64,000 nucleotides of DNA, taken from NCBI RefSeq assembly GCF_023715405.1, contig NZ_JAMBOC010000007.1, positions 1-64,000 on the forward strand, written 5' to 3'. The notes below the pieces were generated by a model. That model saw only the letters and a program-made list of their open reading frames with translations, ran no database searches and was not told where the DNA came from. The DNA is from Solibacillus isronensis (lineage in GTDB: Bacteria > Bacillota > Bacilli > Bacillales_A > Planococcaceae). The position numbers and the translations under genes were made by a program. Of this stretch, positions 8,900 to 18,309 are shown piece after piece (within the stretch, counting starts at the first letter, position 1; every line of letters starts with the position of its first letter).

Positions 8900-8917
8900 T
8901 TAGTGTTTCTTCCTATT

Positions 8918-9478
8918 CTATAGCGACTTCACCATATGATGAAATGGCTCATTAATTATTGTCCAGCTTTCAATTGTACGATAGCCTATTTTTTCGTACA
9001 AGCGCCGTGCATCATGTTTCTCTAGTTCCACATTTAGAGAAATTTTTTCGAAGCCAAGCTCCTTGCCTTTTTGTTCGGCAAATTGCAAAAGGAGCGTGCC
9101 GATACCAAGTCCGCGCGCTTTCTTCGAGACACAAATGGTATCGATGTAATATTCATCCATATGTGCTTCGACGTCCAATGTAGTCTGTATTCCTTTTTTA
9201 GCCAGTTGCTGTTCAAGCTGGCGATCGAGCTTGTACCCTAGACGTCCATCATAAAGTACGACAATCCCAACTATTTCATCTTGTTGTTCCGCTACAAATG
9301 TATTCAAATAGCTGTGTCGATTTGTCGTTTCTGTGACATACTGTTCTAAAGTAGCTAAAATCTGCGAAACTTCCTCTTCACCAGTCAAATTGTTTGCAAT
9401 GTCTCCAATTGCGTCATAAATTAAAGGTGCGACAGCTTTCGCGTCATTTCGATTTGCTTGTCTAATGGTAATGGTCAT
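8918..9478 (-). CDS. GNAT-family N-acetyltransferase
   Basis: A 186-residue acetyl-CoA-dependent acetyltransferase. The coenzyme A-binding motif A is clear (VSKKARGLGIGTLLLQFAEQ, about residues 125-144), followed by SLNVELEKHDARRLYEKIGY, the typical motif B ending. The start at 9478 is chosen over one eight codons upstream because AAGGAG sits nine bases before it. The substrate is unknown. It lies just upstream of an EamA exporter gene in the same direction. Confidence 0.85.
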   Translation of the reverse strand: MTITIRQANRNDAKAVAPLIYDAIGDIANNLTGEEEVSQILATLEQYVTETTNRHSYLNTFVAEQQDEIVGIVVLYDGRLGYKLDRQLEQQLAKKGIQTTLDVEAHMDEYYIDTICVSKKARGLGIGTLLLQFAEQKGKELGFEKISLNVELEKHDARRLYEKIGYRTIESWTIINEPFHHMVKSL

Positions 9479-9627
9479 TACAATCAACTCCTTACCGAAC
9501 AAAGTATAACAGAAAATAAATTCATTCGCGAAGAAAGCATTAGTTTCAGAATAGTATAAAGTTTTATAAATATATCTTTTCTATGGTAAATTAGTAAGAA
9601 CATACAACGTCGGAGGTTAGACAATTA

Positions 9628-10575
9628 ATGAGCCAAATAGACAAAGAATTCATCTTAGTTTATGGAGATGCATTCGTTGATTATATTGCAAATGATCAGA
9701 CCAATACTTCATTCACGAAGTATTTAGGTGGCGCAACAATCAATGTTGCAGCAGGGATTAGTCGTATTGGGGCACCGTCAGCACTTATTACAATTACAGG
9801 CGATGACGAAACGTCGGAATTTTGCCGTCAAGAGATTACAAAAGAAGGTGTAAATCTTGATTTCGCTGTATTTGATGCGAAGAAGCGTGTAAGTGGTGTA
9901 TATGTTCATTTAACTGAAAAATGTGAACGAGTATTTAAAGATTATGTCGATGAGACGCCGAATTTACAAGTAACACCAGAGCAGTTACAGGAAGAAGCAT
10001 TCAAACGTGCTTCGATTTTAAATGTTTGTTCAGGAACGATGTTTGAAGAAACAGCATTAAAAACAACACGTGCCGCAGTGGATATGGCCAAGGATAAAGG
10101 AGCAATTATCGCAATCGATGCGAATATCCGTCCGCTTCGTTGGGAATCCGAAGAAATCTGCCGTGAGACGATTACTTCATTCTTTGAAGATGCAGATATT
10201 TTAAAGCTTACTGATGAGGAATTATACTTCCTTACAGAAACAACAACAATTGAAGAAGGTCTTCAAAAGTTGGATGAGCTGTTAGTACCGATCGTGCTGA
10301 TTACAGTTGGAGCTGATGGAGCATATGCTGTATTAAACGGTGAAGTAACACATGTTCCGGTTGAACGAGTTGTTCCGGTAGATACAACAGGTGCAGGCGA
10401 TGCGTTTATGGCAGGCGTACTCCGTTATGTTCATTTCAATGGTTTACCTACAGTAACAGAAGATTTAATCAGCTGTGTCGCATTCGGCAACAAGCTGGGC
10501 GCAATGGCCGCAACTAAAGCAGGTGCGTTAACGGCACTGCCAAGCTTCGAGGAAATTAAGCATTTAATTAAATAA
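9628..10575 (+). CDS. PfkB-family carbohydrate kinase
   Basis: A 315-residue sugar kinase of the ribokinase/PfkB family, probably fructokinase-like. The N-terminal YLGGATINVAAGISRIG signature (about residues 31-47) and the C-terminal DTTGAGDAFMAG anion-hole and catalytic aspartate motif (about 252-263) are intact. It would phosphorylate a sugar in the cytoplasm. A CGGAGG site lies 11 bases before the ATG. It stands alone between a leftward gene and a terminator, with no transporter or regulator beside it to identify the substrate. Confidence 0.88.
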   Translation: MSQIDKEFILVYGDAFVDYIANDQTNTSFTKYLGGATINVAAGISRIGAPSALITITGDDETSEFCRQEITKEGVNLDFAVFDAKKRVSGVYVHLTEKCERVFKDYVDETPNLQVTPEQLQEEAFKRASILNVCSGTMFEETALKTTRAAVDMAKDKGAIIAIDANIRPLRWESEEICRETITSFFEDADILKLTDEELYFLTETTTIEEGLQKLDELLVPIVLITVGADGAYAVLNGEVTHVPVERVVPVDTTGAGDAFMAGVLRYVHFNGLPTVTEDLISCVAFGNKLGAMAATKAGALTALPSFEEIKHLIK

Positions 10576-10590
10576 ACTTTATATAGAGCA

Positions 10591-10634
10591 AGCTGTCTCC
10601 GAAGTGTTTTTACATTTGGAGGCAGTTTTTTTGT
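10591..10634 (+). terminator. rho-independent terminator
   Basis: GCTGTCTCCGAA pairs imperfectly with TTTGGAGGCAG (10615-10625), followed by a run of T, directly after the PfkB gene. Confidence 0.8.
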
Positions 10635-10657
10635 TGTACGCAGGTTTGGGTTGAGGT

Positions 10658-10856
10658 TATTGGAACAACGGGCGGTATTATTAGAAAACGAGGTGGAATT
10701 GCGAGTGGCAAGGTCTTCATTTAAACATGAATAGAGGAGAAGGAAGGGCGTTTTAATTTTTATTAGAACAATGAACGGTTATATTAGAAATTAGAAAAAC
10801 GCGATTTTATTAGAAAAAATAAAAATATATTAGAACTTCCCCCCATTTTATTAGAA
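10658..10856 (+). repeat. intergenic 21-bp-period array, TATTAGAA units
   Basis: TATTAGAA, or TATTGGAA in the first unit, starts at 10658, 10679, 10761, 10782, 10808, 10828 and 10849. Spacings are 21, 82 (about four units), 21, 26, 20 and 21 bp. The first and third units also share the following bases (GAACAA then a GG-rich end). The array fills most of the 350-bp gap between the PfkB gene and the XRE regulator. An inverted array with the same word is at 28603-28671. In one frame the units read as a Leu-Leu-Glu heptad, broken by stops. Confidence 0.75.
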
Positions 10857-10986
10857 TATCCTGCCTCCACAATACTAGCCACCACTGCCAAACGAAACCA
10901 TTAGTTGACAAAATCTATATTTCGAAAGAATTAGTCGCTATTAATCAGCCAAAGTTCTTTTATAATAAGAATAAGAGGTGAGGGGG

Positions 10987-12093
10987 ATGACCAACTTTCA
11001 ATTTGCGGCCATTTTTTCAGAGCACCGCAAGCAATTGCAAGTGACACAAGAGGAAATTGCAAGGCATGTCGGAGTATCAAGGGCAGCTGTTTCAAAGTGG
11101 GAAAAGGGGCAAAGCTATCCGGATATCGCATTGTTGCCGAAACTTGCCACATTTTTCAACATTTCAATTGATGCACTGCTCGGTTATGAGCCGCAATTGA
11201 CGGATGAACGAATTTTAAAAATGTATGCGGAATTAGCACAGCGCTTTTCAAAGGAACCATTTGCTGAAGTGGATACAGCAATTGATCAACTTATTGAAGA
11301 ATATTATAGTTGCTTCCCGTTTTTACTGAAGATGGCACAGCTTTACGTCAATTACTTTAATCTTGCACAGAATAAAGAAGCCGCTGCGGACAAAATACAG
11401 GAACTCTGTAAACGTGTAAAGGAGTTCAGCGGAAATTACCGGATGAAAAACGAGGCGAATTTACTGGAGGCATATACGTATATTTTAAAAGGGGAACCTC
11501 AGCATGTGCTCAAATTATTAGGGGAGGATGCTGTAGTTCAGCTTGGGACTGAGCAGCTGATCGCTACAGCACAAACTATGCTGGGCAATATAGAAAAGGC
11601 GAAGGAAATTCATCAGGTCAACATGTACCAGCATCTGCTGTATATGATTACGAATGCGAATGAAGCACTTGGATTGGAAATAGGAAATGTATCTTATTTC
11701 GAACAGTCGGTCAGCCGGATTGAAACGATAATAGACACTTTTCATTTAGATAAACTGAATATACACAACACACTGCTGTTTTATATAAAGGCAGCGAGCG
11801 GATATGCAACACAAAATAATATAGAAGAAGCAATTCGCTGTATTGAGCGCTATGTAAAAATTTGTACACAAATCAAATTTCCATTTCAAATTACAGGGGA
11901 TGATTATTTCTACTTGCTGGATGGCTGGATCGCAAAGGAAGTTATGCTGAGCACGCAAACACCGCGTGATGAAGAAACAATCAAAAAATCTATTTATGAA
12001 AGTATTGCCGATAATCCGATGTTGGCCAGTGTGCAAAACGATACGCGCTATAAAAGTTTACTCGTCAATTTAAAACATCATTTAAAAATTTAA
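10987..12093 (+). CDS. XRE-family regulator with TPR-like C-terminal domain
   Basis: A 368-residue protein. Residues ~5-60 form a Cro/C1-type helix-turn-helix (VTQEEIARHVGVSRAAVSKWEKGQSYPD). The remainder is helical and resembles tetratricopeptide-type repeats, as in Rgg/PlcR/MalT-like sensors, so peptide or protein binding is possible. The ATG at 10987 is preferred over a GTG nine bases earlier because AGAGGTGA is then correctly spaced. It is followed after 12 bp by the yxlEFG-like genes and probably regulates them. In Bacillus subtilis the similar genes belong to the sigma-Y operon; no sigma factor is seen here. Confidence 0.85.
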   Translation: MTNFQFAAIFSEHRKQLQVTQEEIARHVGVSRAAVSKWEKGQSYPDIALLPKLATFFNISIDALLGYEPQLTDERILKMYAELAQRFSKEPFAEVDTAIDQLIEEYYSCFPFLLKMAQLYVNYFNLAQNKEAAADKIQELCKRVKEFSGNYRMKNEANLLEAYTYILKGEPQHVLKLLGEDAVVQLGTEQLIATAQTMLGNIEKAKEIHQVNMYQHLLYMITNANEALGLEIGNVSYFEQSVSRIETIIDTFHLDKLNIHNTLLFYIKAASGYATQNNIEEAIRCIERYVKICTQIKFPFQITGDDYFYLLDGWIAKEVMLSTQTPRDEETIKKSIYESIADNPMLASVQNDTRYKSLLVNLKHHLKI

Positions 12094-12105
12094 GGGGGAT
12101 TTAAA

Positions 12106-12306
12106 ATGGATCTATTATCGAATATTCCTTGGGGACTCATTGCGCCGTTATTAGTATTGCAGTTTGTGCTTGCGGCGGTTGCCATAGTGGATATTGTACG
12201 TAGTTATGAGACGCGCGGCCCGAAATGGGTATGGGTCCTCGTATCATTGTTTGTTAATACACTCGGACCGATCGCCTACTTTCTGTTCGGACGGAAAAGC
12301 CAATGA
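12106..12306 (+). CDS. yxlE: PLDc_N-domain small membrane protein, YxlE-like
   Basis: A 66-residue protein with two transmembrane helices (about residues 10-30 and 40-60) separated by a short loop containing RGPKWVWV, the pattern of the phospholipase D/cardiolipin synthase N-terminal domain. YxlE of the B. subtilis sigma-Y operon has this architecture and precedes an ABC ATPase and permease in the same way. It overlaps the next gene by an ATGA. Its exact role is unknown; it may modulate the ABC transporter or membrane regulation. Confidence 0.8.
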   Translation: MDLLSNIPWGLIAPLLVLQFVLAAVAIVDIVRSYETRGPKWVWVLVSLFVNTLGPIAYFLFGRKSQ

Positions 12307-13205
12307 TCTGTATTGAAGTGAAGGGTCTCACAAAGCAATTTGGTGCGAAAAAAGTAGTGGATGATTTATCGTTCACTTTGCCGATGCATACATCTACAGC
12401 GCTGATCGGTCCGAATGGCGCAGGGAAAACGACGGCACTTTCGATGCTTTCTAATATACTGGAGCCGACAAGCGGCAAGATCATCATGCCGGATGTAAAG
12501 GATATACGCAGTGCAATCGGCTTTTTACCTCAATATCCCCAGTACTATTCTTGGCTGACTGCAATTGAATATATGGAGATGGTAGCCAACTTAAGCGGTC
12601 TTGAGAAGCGTTCATTAAAAAGTGAATGCAAAAAGATGCTGGAATTTGTAGGTTTGCAGGATGCGATGAATAAAAAGACCGAGACGTTTTCAGGAGGAAT
12701 GAAACAGCGCTTAGGTATTGCCCAGGCAATAGTTCATAAGCCAAAGCTCCTGTTGCTGGATGAACCGGTATCGGCACTAGATCCGGTTGGACGTCGGGAA
12801 GTGATGAACTTATTGAAAGAAGTACAGCAGCAAACGACGATTTTGTACTCAACGCATATTTTAAACGATGCTGAGGAAATGACCGATCAGCTGCTGTTTT
12901 TACGGGACGGCCAACTTGTCGAGCAAGGATCACTGACAGAGGTGAAGCAAAAGTTTGAGGAACCGCGTTATAAAATAATGTTCACAAATGCGGAAGAAGC
13001 ACGGCAATTTGCGAGTCAGTCTACATTAGGAGCTGTAGCCAACGGAATAGCAGCATATGTGGAAATTGTAGATGAACGCCCATCGATGCAACAGCTGCTT
13101 CAGCAGTTGGCGGCATCACCATATGAAGTTGTAAAAGTTGAGAGGGAAACGGCAAGCCTGGAAGAAATCTTTATGAAGGTGGCGGGGAAGCATGCAGCAA
13201 TTTAA
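12303..13205 (+). CDS. yxlF: ABC transporter ATP-binding protein, YxlF-like
   Basis: A 300-residue ABC ATPase. Walker A (IGPNGAGKTTALSML), the signature SGGMKQRLGIAQA, Walker B (LLLLDEPVSALDP) and the H-loop (STHIL) are all present in order, with a ~70-residue C-terminal extension typical of two-gene exporters. It starts at an ATG overlapping the stop of the yxlE-like gene and overlaps the permease gene by 14 bases, so the three genes are translationally coupled. Export of an unknown substrate, perhaps an antimicrobial or signal compound, is likely. Confidence 0.92.
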   Translation: MICIEVKGLTKQFGAKKVVDDLSFTLPMHTSTALIGPNGAGKTTALSMLSNILEPTSGKIIMPDVKDIRSAIGFLPQYPQYYSWLTAIEYMEMVANLSGLEKRSLKSECKKMLEFVGLQDAMNKKTETFSGGMKQRLGIAQAIVHKPKLLLLDEPVSALDPVGRREVMNLLKEVQQQTTILYSTHILNDAEEMTDQLLFLRDGQLVEQGSLTEVKQKFEEPRYKIMFTNAEEARQFASQSTLGAVANGIAAYVEIVDERPSMQQLLQQLAASPYEVVKVERETASLEEIFMKVAGKHAAI

Positions 13206-13974
13206 AGCATTACTTTTAAAAGAATGGCGTGAAAGTGTTCGCAGCTTTAAAATTTTATGGATTCCGCTCGTTTTTGTATTGCTCGGTATTAGTGATCCGC
13301 TCATGAATTACTTTATGGAAGATATTTTGCAGGCGGTCGGCAATATGCCCGATGGATTTATGATGACAATGCCTGAACTTCAGCCTGCTGATCTGCTTAT
13401 GGCATCAACCGGGCAATTTCAATCGATTGGACTGCTTGTATTAATTACTGCCTTTATCGGTTCCGTGAGCCGTGAACGTCAGAATGGTACTGCGACACTT
13501 CTTTATGTACGTCCAATGTCTTTTACTGCTTTGTTTTTCAGTAAATGGATTGTTGCAAGCATGATTGCTATTCTCAGCGCATTGGCGGGATATGCGGGGA
13601 GTATGTATTATACCGTACTGCTTTACGGGAATGTTGATTTATCAAAATTTTTAGCAATGCTCGGTACGTATTGTGTTTGGCTGATGCTAGTTATGGCGCT
13701 TACTGTTGCGATGAGTGCAGCCTTCCAAACATCGGTCGCTGCTGCGATTACAATTATTCTCATCCCAGTCGGTCTGCTTATTGATACATTAATCGGCAGC
13801 TTTTGGAGTGTGACACCTTGGAAGCTTGCACAATACGGAACAGGCCTTCTGACAGATAGCGTATTAATGGAAAATTATTGGTATACTTTATTAGTTGTCC
13901 TCATCTTAATTTTTGTCATCGTACTGCTTGGCATTAAAATGAGCAAGAACAATATTCGTTATTTAAAAGTATAA
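13192..13974 (+). CDS. yxlG: ABC transporter permease, YxlG-like
   Basis: A 260-residue membrane protein of the ABC-2 permease type, with about six hydrophobic helices and the usual soluble loop after the first helix. Segments such as TAFIGSVSRERQNGTATLLYVRPMS are characteristic of ABC-2 permeases. The ATG at 13192 lies inside the end of the ATPase gene, downstream of GGCGGGGAAG. It forms the membrane half of the exporter with the preceding ATPase. A terminator follows and closes the XRE-yxlEFG unit. Confidence 0.87.
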   Translation: MQQFKALLLKEWRESVRSFKILWIPLVFVLLGISDPLMNYFMEDILQAVGNMPDGFMMTMPELQPADLLMASTGQFQSIGLLVLITAFIGSVSRERQNGTATLLYVRPMSFTALFFSKWIVASMIAILSALAGYAGSMYYTVLLYGNVDLSKFLAMLGTYCVWLMLVMALTVAMSAAFQTSVAAAITIILIPVGLLIDTLIGSFWSVTPWKLAQYGTGLLTDSVLMENYWYTLLVVLILIFVIVLLGIKMSKNNIRYLKV

Positions 13975-13980
13975 ATAGTA

Positions 13981-14020
13981 AGCAGAAATCGTTGTTTTAC
14001 AATTGATTTCTGCTTTTTTG
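13981..14020 (+). terminator. rho-independent terminator
   Basis: AGCAGAAATC (13981-13990) pairs with GATTTCTGCT (14005-14014), followed by TTTTT. Confidence 0.9.
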
Positions 14021-14076
14021 TATTAACTTTCAAGAAAATTGGTAATATAATGAAGATTAAATGTCTTTTCAAATGG

Positions 14077-14757
14077 TTATGAAGGTGGACTAGCATTTTT
14101 AATACTAATATAAAGTGATCCATTTTCTAAAATTTGCGCATAATAAACATTATCGATCTCGTGGATATTTTTCTTCGCTAATTTTTTTCTGAGCCAGTCT
14201 TCAGTAAGCTGAAGCTCCGTTAAGTTTTTCTGAATAATTTTCCCGTCCGAAATCAATTCCAGAGGAAAGTATTGCGGGGCAGGGGCAGACACTGATACGT
14301 CTTCTTTTGTTGCAGTCCGGGCAAGCGGCTTTTTCAGGACACTTAATTCTCCATTTGTTTCAAAAACGGCATATAGTACTTCATCAAATGAGAAAATGCT
14401 CTGTTCACGCAACAGCATAGCGAGCTCGTCCGGATGAAGCCGTGCTTTTCTCAATTCATTATTTAATATGACACCGTTATTAATGACAATCGACGGTTTA
14501 TCGTCAAAAAGGATACGTGCTTTTGAAGATCTGAATGAAATATAACTAACGGTAATTGTTAATGCAGCCCACACGATTAAAGAAACCATGCCGTCTAAAA
14601 AAGGGGTTTCCACTTGAGTCGAGACTTCGGCAGCAATCGAACCAAAAGTGATCCCCGTGACATAATGGAAGAAAGTGAGCTGACTCACTTGCTTTTTACC
14701 GATGATGCGGGCGAGTATTAATATCGCGAAAAAGGAAAAGCTTGCACGTAAAATCAT
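14077..14757 (-). CDS. DUF421 (YetF-type) membrane protein
   Basis: A protein of at least 226 residues of the DUF421/YetF family. About three N-terminal membrane helices hold the family signature LARIIGKKQVSQLTFFHYVTGITFGSIAA in pieces, followed by a cytoplasmic alpha/beta domain. Function is unknown. The first ATG is at 14757, but the only good ribosome site (GGAGGG, 14785-14790) is 27 bases away. In frame between them are ATA at 14778 (six bases after GGAGGG) and CTG at 14772. The reading IELNLGE-M looks like native N-terminal sequence, so the true start may be non-canonical or mutated. Confidence 0.82.
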   Translation of the reverse strand: MILRASFSFFAILILARIIGKKQVSQLTFFHYVTGITFGSIAAEVSTQVETPFLDGMVSLIVWAALTITVSYISFRSSKARILFDDKPSIVINNGVILNNELRKARLHPDELAMLLREQSIFSFDEVLYAVFETNGELSVLKKPLARTATKEDVSVSAPAPQYFPLELISDGKIIQKNLTELQLTEDWLRKKLAKKNIHEIDNVYYAQILENGSLYISIKNASPPS

Positions 14758-14943
14758 TTCGCCAAGGTTCAGTTCTATGATAATCCCTCCTTATAAAGGG
14801 TAGTATGAATAAAATGCGATTATCTATGCACCCTTAGTGCATTCAATACGAGAGGCAAAATTGAAGGGTATTTTTATAAAATTAGCGAGTTGCTGAATTA
14901 AAAATTATGAGTAATGTATTGATAGCAGAAAGAATGTGAAAAA

Positions 14944-16143
14944 ATGTCGACTACAACAGTAAAACAATCAAACCCTGTCTACCCAATTATGGTCTCGATA
15001 GGGGTATGTCACTTAATTAATGATACGATGCAGGCAGTTATACCGGCAATGTTCCCATTATTGGAGAGGGACTTAGGATTAACGTTTACGCAGCTTGGTA
15101 TGATTTCGTTTGTCCTGAATATGGTTGCCAGCCTTCTACAGCCGGCCGTCGGATTTATGACAGATAAGAAGCCATTTCCGTATGCATTGCCGCTTGGGAT
15201 GGTGAGCTCGTTTATCGGGCTGACAATGCTCATATTATCGGGCGAATACTGGATGATTTTAGTGTCGGTTCTATTCTTGGGACTTGGTTCAGCTATTTTC
15301 CACCCAGAAGGCTCACGCGTGTCGTTTATGGCGGCAGGTAATAAGCGAGGCTTGGCTCAGTCCATATATCAGGTAGGGGGCAATAGCGGACAGGCATTAG
15401 CCCCATTACTAAGCGCATTTATCATTTTGCCTTTCGGAATGTACGGCGTTTCCGTTATTCTTATTTTTACAGCAATCGGAATCTTTTTATTAACGAAAAT
15501 ATCGATGTGGTATAAACGTCAGCTCGAAGCGGAAAAGAGATCAAAAATCAAAAAAATGCTGATTTCATCCTTGCCTCCTTTAACGAAAAAGCAGGTTGGA
15601 ATGGCTTTAATCGTACTGCTGTTCATTATATTTGCTCGTTCGTTTTACGTTACGAATATAACAAGTTTCTATGTCTTTTATTTATCGGAACAATATGGGA
15701 TGAGTATTGAGCGCGGTCAGCTGTTTATCTTTATATTCATGGCAGTTGGGGTTGTAGGCACATTTTTTGGTGGTCCATTATCAGATCGCTTCGGTCGGAA
15801 AAATGTTATATTGCTTTCGGTGATCGCCCCGATTCCGTTTTGCTTGGCACTTCCGTTTGTTCCTTTGCCTGCTGTAATGGTTTTACTTATTATTATCGGA
15901 CTCTTGATTATGGTTAGCTTTACAGTGACTGTTGTGTATGCACAGGAACTTGTCCCATCCAAAATCGGGACAATGGCCGGTTTAACAGTCGGTGTTGCAT
16001 TTGGAATGGGAGCAATTGGCTCGGTTGTTATCGGAATCCTTATCGACAAAATGGGAATACACTTCACAATGAATGCTATATCGGTACTGACATTATTGTT
16101 GCTCGTAGCATTTTTCCTGCCGCGTGATCGAGTAGGGGAATAG
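14944..16143 (+). CDS. fsr: MFS exporter, fosmidomycin-resistance (Fsr) type
   Basis: A 399-residue major facilitator with twelve hydrophobic segments. The N-terminal HLINDTMQAVIPAMFPLL, the GSAIFHPEGSRVS block and the second-half PLSDRFGRKNVILLS (the MFS loop 2-3 type motif) are characteristic of the Fsr subfamily, which exports fosmidomycin and related compounds in Escherichia coli. The natural substrate here is not known. The ribosome site is weak (only AGAAAG-like sequence upstream of ATG 14944). The gene stands alone and ends in a strong terminator shared with lutC. Confidence 0.88.
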   Translation: MSTTTVKQSNPVYPIMVSIGVCHLINDTMQAVIPAMFPLLERDLGLTFTQLGMISFVLNMVASLLQPAVGFMTDKKPFPYALPLGMVSSFIGLTMLILSGEYWMILVSVLFLGLGSAIFHPEGSRVSFMAAGNKRGLAQSIYQVGGNSGQALAPLLSAFIILPFGMYGVSVILIFTAIGIFLLTKISMWYKRQLEAEKRSKIKKMLISSLPPLTKKQVGMALIVLLFIIFARSFYVTNITSFYVFYLSEQYGMSIERGQLFIFIFMAVGVVGTFFGGPLSDRFGRKNVILLSVIAPIPFCLALPFVPLPAVMVLLIIIGLLIMVSFTVTVVYAQELVPSKIGTMAGLTVGVAFGMGAIGSVVIGILIDKMGIHFTMNAISVLTLLLLVAFFLPRDRVGE

Positions 16144-16151
16144 GAAAATAA

Positions 16152-16187
16152 AAGAACTTCGGATTTTTATGTCCGAAGTTCTTTTTT
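16152..16187 (+). terminator. strong bidirectional terminator between fsr and lutC
   Basis: AAGAACTTCGGA (16152-16163) pairs perfectly with TCCGAAGTTCTT (16172-16183) and is followed by T. It lies between convergent genes. Confidence 0.9.
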
Positions 16188-16866
16188 AATAATCCTCCAC
16201 CAAAATATACGTCATTCTCACCGGCCCGTGTACGCCGACGACTAAGTTCATTTCGATATCTGCGGAGTTGCTTGGCCCTGTAATGAAATTAACACAGGAC
16301 GAGACATGTGACTGCTCTCGTAAAAACTGGGCAGCTTGTGTCATGCGGGGAACGATGCTGCTTTTCGGTATAATGGCAATAGAATTTTCAGGTAAAAATG
16401 AAAGCGTCCGGCCGACTTCCGGTGATGCTTGAAGCATAATTGTGCCGGATTCCGCTAATGTCACGTTGCTGATTACGACACCGACATTTGCCTGTTCAGC
16501 AAAATCGATATTTTCCTTACCGTTTGCAGATTGCCACTTTAAATGTTCATATTGTTCAAAAACCGATAACACATTCAATACTCTAAAACGCGGATCATTG
16601 CTGTAAATTACACGCCCACCACCGTATTCTGCAATTGTTTCATTTAATATTTCAGGCAACTGCTGCTGTGTGCATTTTTTTAATGTAGTGTGGATGTTCA
16701 AGCATTGTTCTCTCAACACTTCGATAAGTTCTTCCATCGAAGCATCCTTCAATACTTCGTGTTGAGGGAGGTGCTTCCAGTTTCGTTCCGGTTTTGTTAA
16801 AGAAGGGGCGGACCTGCCAAGACGAGCAGCGACAGTTTGTAAAAAGGGTTCTCGATTTTGAATCAC
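16186..16866 (-). CDS. lutC: lactate utilization protein LutC
   Basis: A 226-residue LUD-domain (DUF162) protein, the third subunit of the LutABC L-lactate oxidation complex. Family features include the IQNREPFL start, [20 protein letters not shown] and the C-terminal [22 protein letters not shown]. It uses a GTG start at 16866, nine bases after GGAGG, and overlaps the lutB stop as GTGA. LutABC oxidises L-lactate to pyruvate in the cytoplasm and supports growth on lactate. It is the last gene of the operon. Confidence 0.94.
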   Translation of the reverse strand: MIQNREPFLQTVAARLGRSAPSLTKPERNWKHLPQHEVLKDASMEELIEVLREQCLNIHTTLKKCTQQQLPEILNETIAEYGGGRVIYSNDPRFRVLNVLSVFEQYEHLKWQSANGKENIDFAEQANVGVVISNVTLAESGTIMLQASPEVGRTLSFLPENSIAIIPKSSIVPRMTQAAQFLREQSHVSSCVNFITGPSNSADIEMNLVVGVHGPVRMTYILVEDY

Positions 16867-18290
16867 TTAGATTTGCCTCCTTTATTATGCTGTTCGAACC
16901 AGTCACGGAAACGTTCTTTTTGTACGGAAGGAAAATCACGATACGCTGTCCAGTTTTTCAGAGGACCGGGACCATTTGTAATTTTCTCGTTTTTCTTGAA
17001 CGGCTTCATAACGGTTGAAGCTACTTTAGTGCCCAACTGGTAGATTGATTGCGAAGAGGTGCCCATTCCAAATGCCTGCATTAACAAACTTTCACTGATC
17101 GGGGCACGGCCTTCCCGTTCCACAATCACTTCCCTATGCTTATGAAGCAATTGGTGCAATGGAATTTTCACTGGGCATACATCCGTGCATGCACCACATA
17201 AAGTAGAAGCGTAAGGAAGCTCTTTATAATCATCATAACCACCCAATAAGGGGGATAACACGGCACCAATGGGACCTGAGTAAATAGATCCGTACGTATG
17301 TCCGCCGACATGGCGGTAAACAGGGCATGTATTAATACATGCCGCACAGCGAATACATTGTAAAATCGATTGGAATTCGCCACCTAAAATCGAGGAACGT
17401 CCATTGTCTACAATGACTAAATGGAATTCTTCGGGGCCATCGACTTCGAGAGCTTCTTTGATGCCTGTCAGCACTGTAATATAGCTCGTCAACTTCTGGC
17501 CAACCGCGCTGCGTGTCAGCATGCCGACAAGTACTTCCATTTCCTCAAATGTTGGTACTAAACGTTCCATCCCCATGACGGAAATTTGCGTTTTAGGTAA
17601 TGCAGTTACTAAATCCGCATTTCCTTCATTAGTTACTAAACAAACAGAACCCGTTTCGGCAACGGCAAAATTGCATCCTGTAATACCGATATCCGCCGTT
17701 AAGTAATGATCACGTAAAACTTTGCGGGCATGCAGTGCTAGTTCTTCAGGTTGGGAGGAAGCCGTATAGCCAATTTTTTGTTCAAATACTTCCCGAATCT
17801 GATCTTTATTTTTATGAAGTGCCGGCGTCACGATATGTGAAGGGGGGTCATGGTCATCAAGCTGCAAAATATATTCGCCTAAATCGGTTTCAATTACTTC
17901 ACATCCCAGTTGTTCCAAGTGTGAGTTTAAATTGATTTCTTCGGTTACCATCGATTTAGCTTTCACTATCTTTTTTGCATTTTTCTGTTGGGCAATTGTT
18001 GAAATGTATTCGGTAGCTTCTTCTGCAGTTTGTGCAAAAAACACATGGCCGCCTCGCGTTTCAACGTTTGTACTCAATTCATGTAAATAGTAATCAAGAT
18101 TTTCCAATACATGCTGCCGGATTTCTTCTCCATGATTGCGCCATTCTTCCCAATCTAAAGGATCAACAGCAGCGCTCCGTCTTGTTTGAAAACGATGTTG
18201 AGCGCCTGCTACCGCACCGCGCATAAAATCATTTTCCAAGTTGGTCGAAAGACGTTCATTAAATTTTTGCTGACTGATTTTCATCGCCAT
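16863..18290 (-). CDS. lutB: lactate utilization iron-sulfur protein LutB
   Basis: A 475-residue iron-sulfur subunit of the L-lactate oxidation complex. The first ~300 residues form a LUD domain ([22 protein letters not shown] is in it in part). Two 4Fe-4S clusters follow at about 300-370: [16 protein letters not shown] and [15 protein letters not shown], the latter with all four cysteines. The ATG at 18290 is chosen because the protein then starts MAMKI, as LutB of B. subtilis does, with GAGAGGA upstream. It lies 19 bp after lutA. Confidence 0.95.
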   Translation of the reverse strand: MAMKISQQKFNERLSTNLENDFMRGAVAGAQHRFQTRRSAAVDPLDWEEWRNHGEEIRQHVLENLDYYLHELSTNVETRGGHVFFAQTAEEATEYISTIAQQKNAKKIVKAKSMVTEEINLNSHLEQLGCEVIETDLGEYILQLDDHDPPSHIVTPALHKNKDQIREVFEQKIGYTASSQPEELALHARKVLRDHYLTADIGITGCNFAVAETGSVCLVTNEGNADLVTALPKTQISVMGMERLVPTFEEMEVLVGMLTRSAVGQKLTSYITVLTGIKEALEVDGPEEFHLVIVDNGRSSILGGEFQSILQCIRCAACINTCPVYRHVGGHTYGSIYSGPIGAVLSPLLGGYDDYKELPYASTLCGACTDVCPVKIPLHQLLHKHREVIVEREGRAPISESLLMQAFGMGTSSQSIYQLGTKVASTVMKPFKKNEKITNGPGPLKNWTAYRDFPSVQKERFRDWFEQHNKGGKSK

Positions 18291-18309
18291 TTGAAACACG
18301 TCCTCTCTA

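Noticed and set aside
10658..10856. CRISPR array
   Set aside because: The repeated word is only about 8 bp with a 21-bp period, there are no 25-35 bp repeats with unique spacers, and no cas genes are near. The same applies to the arrays at 28603 and 47269.
12484..12933. 149-codon frame opposite the ABC ATPase gene
   Set aside because: It is antisense to an intact, motif-complete ABC ATPase and has no ribosome site or recognisable domain.
15717..16067. 116-codon antisense frame in the MFS gene
   Set aside because: Ile/Thr/Pro-rich shadow of membrane-protein codons; no domain and no initiation signal.
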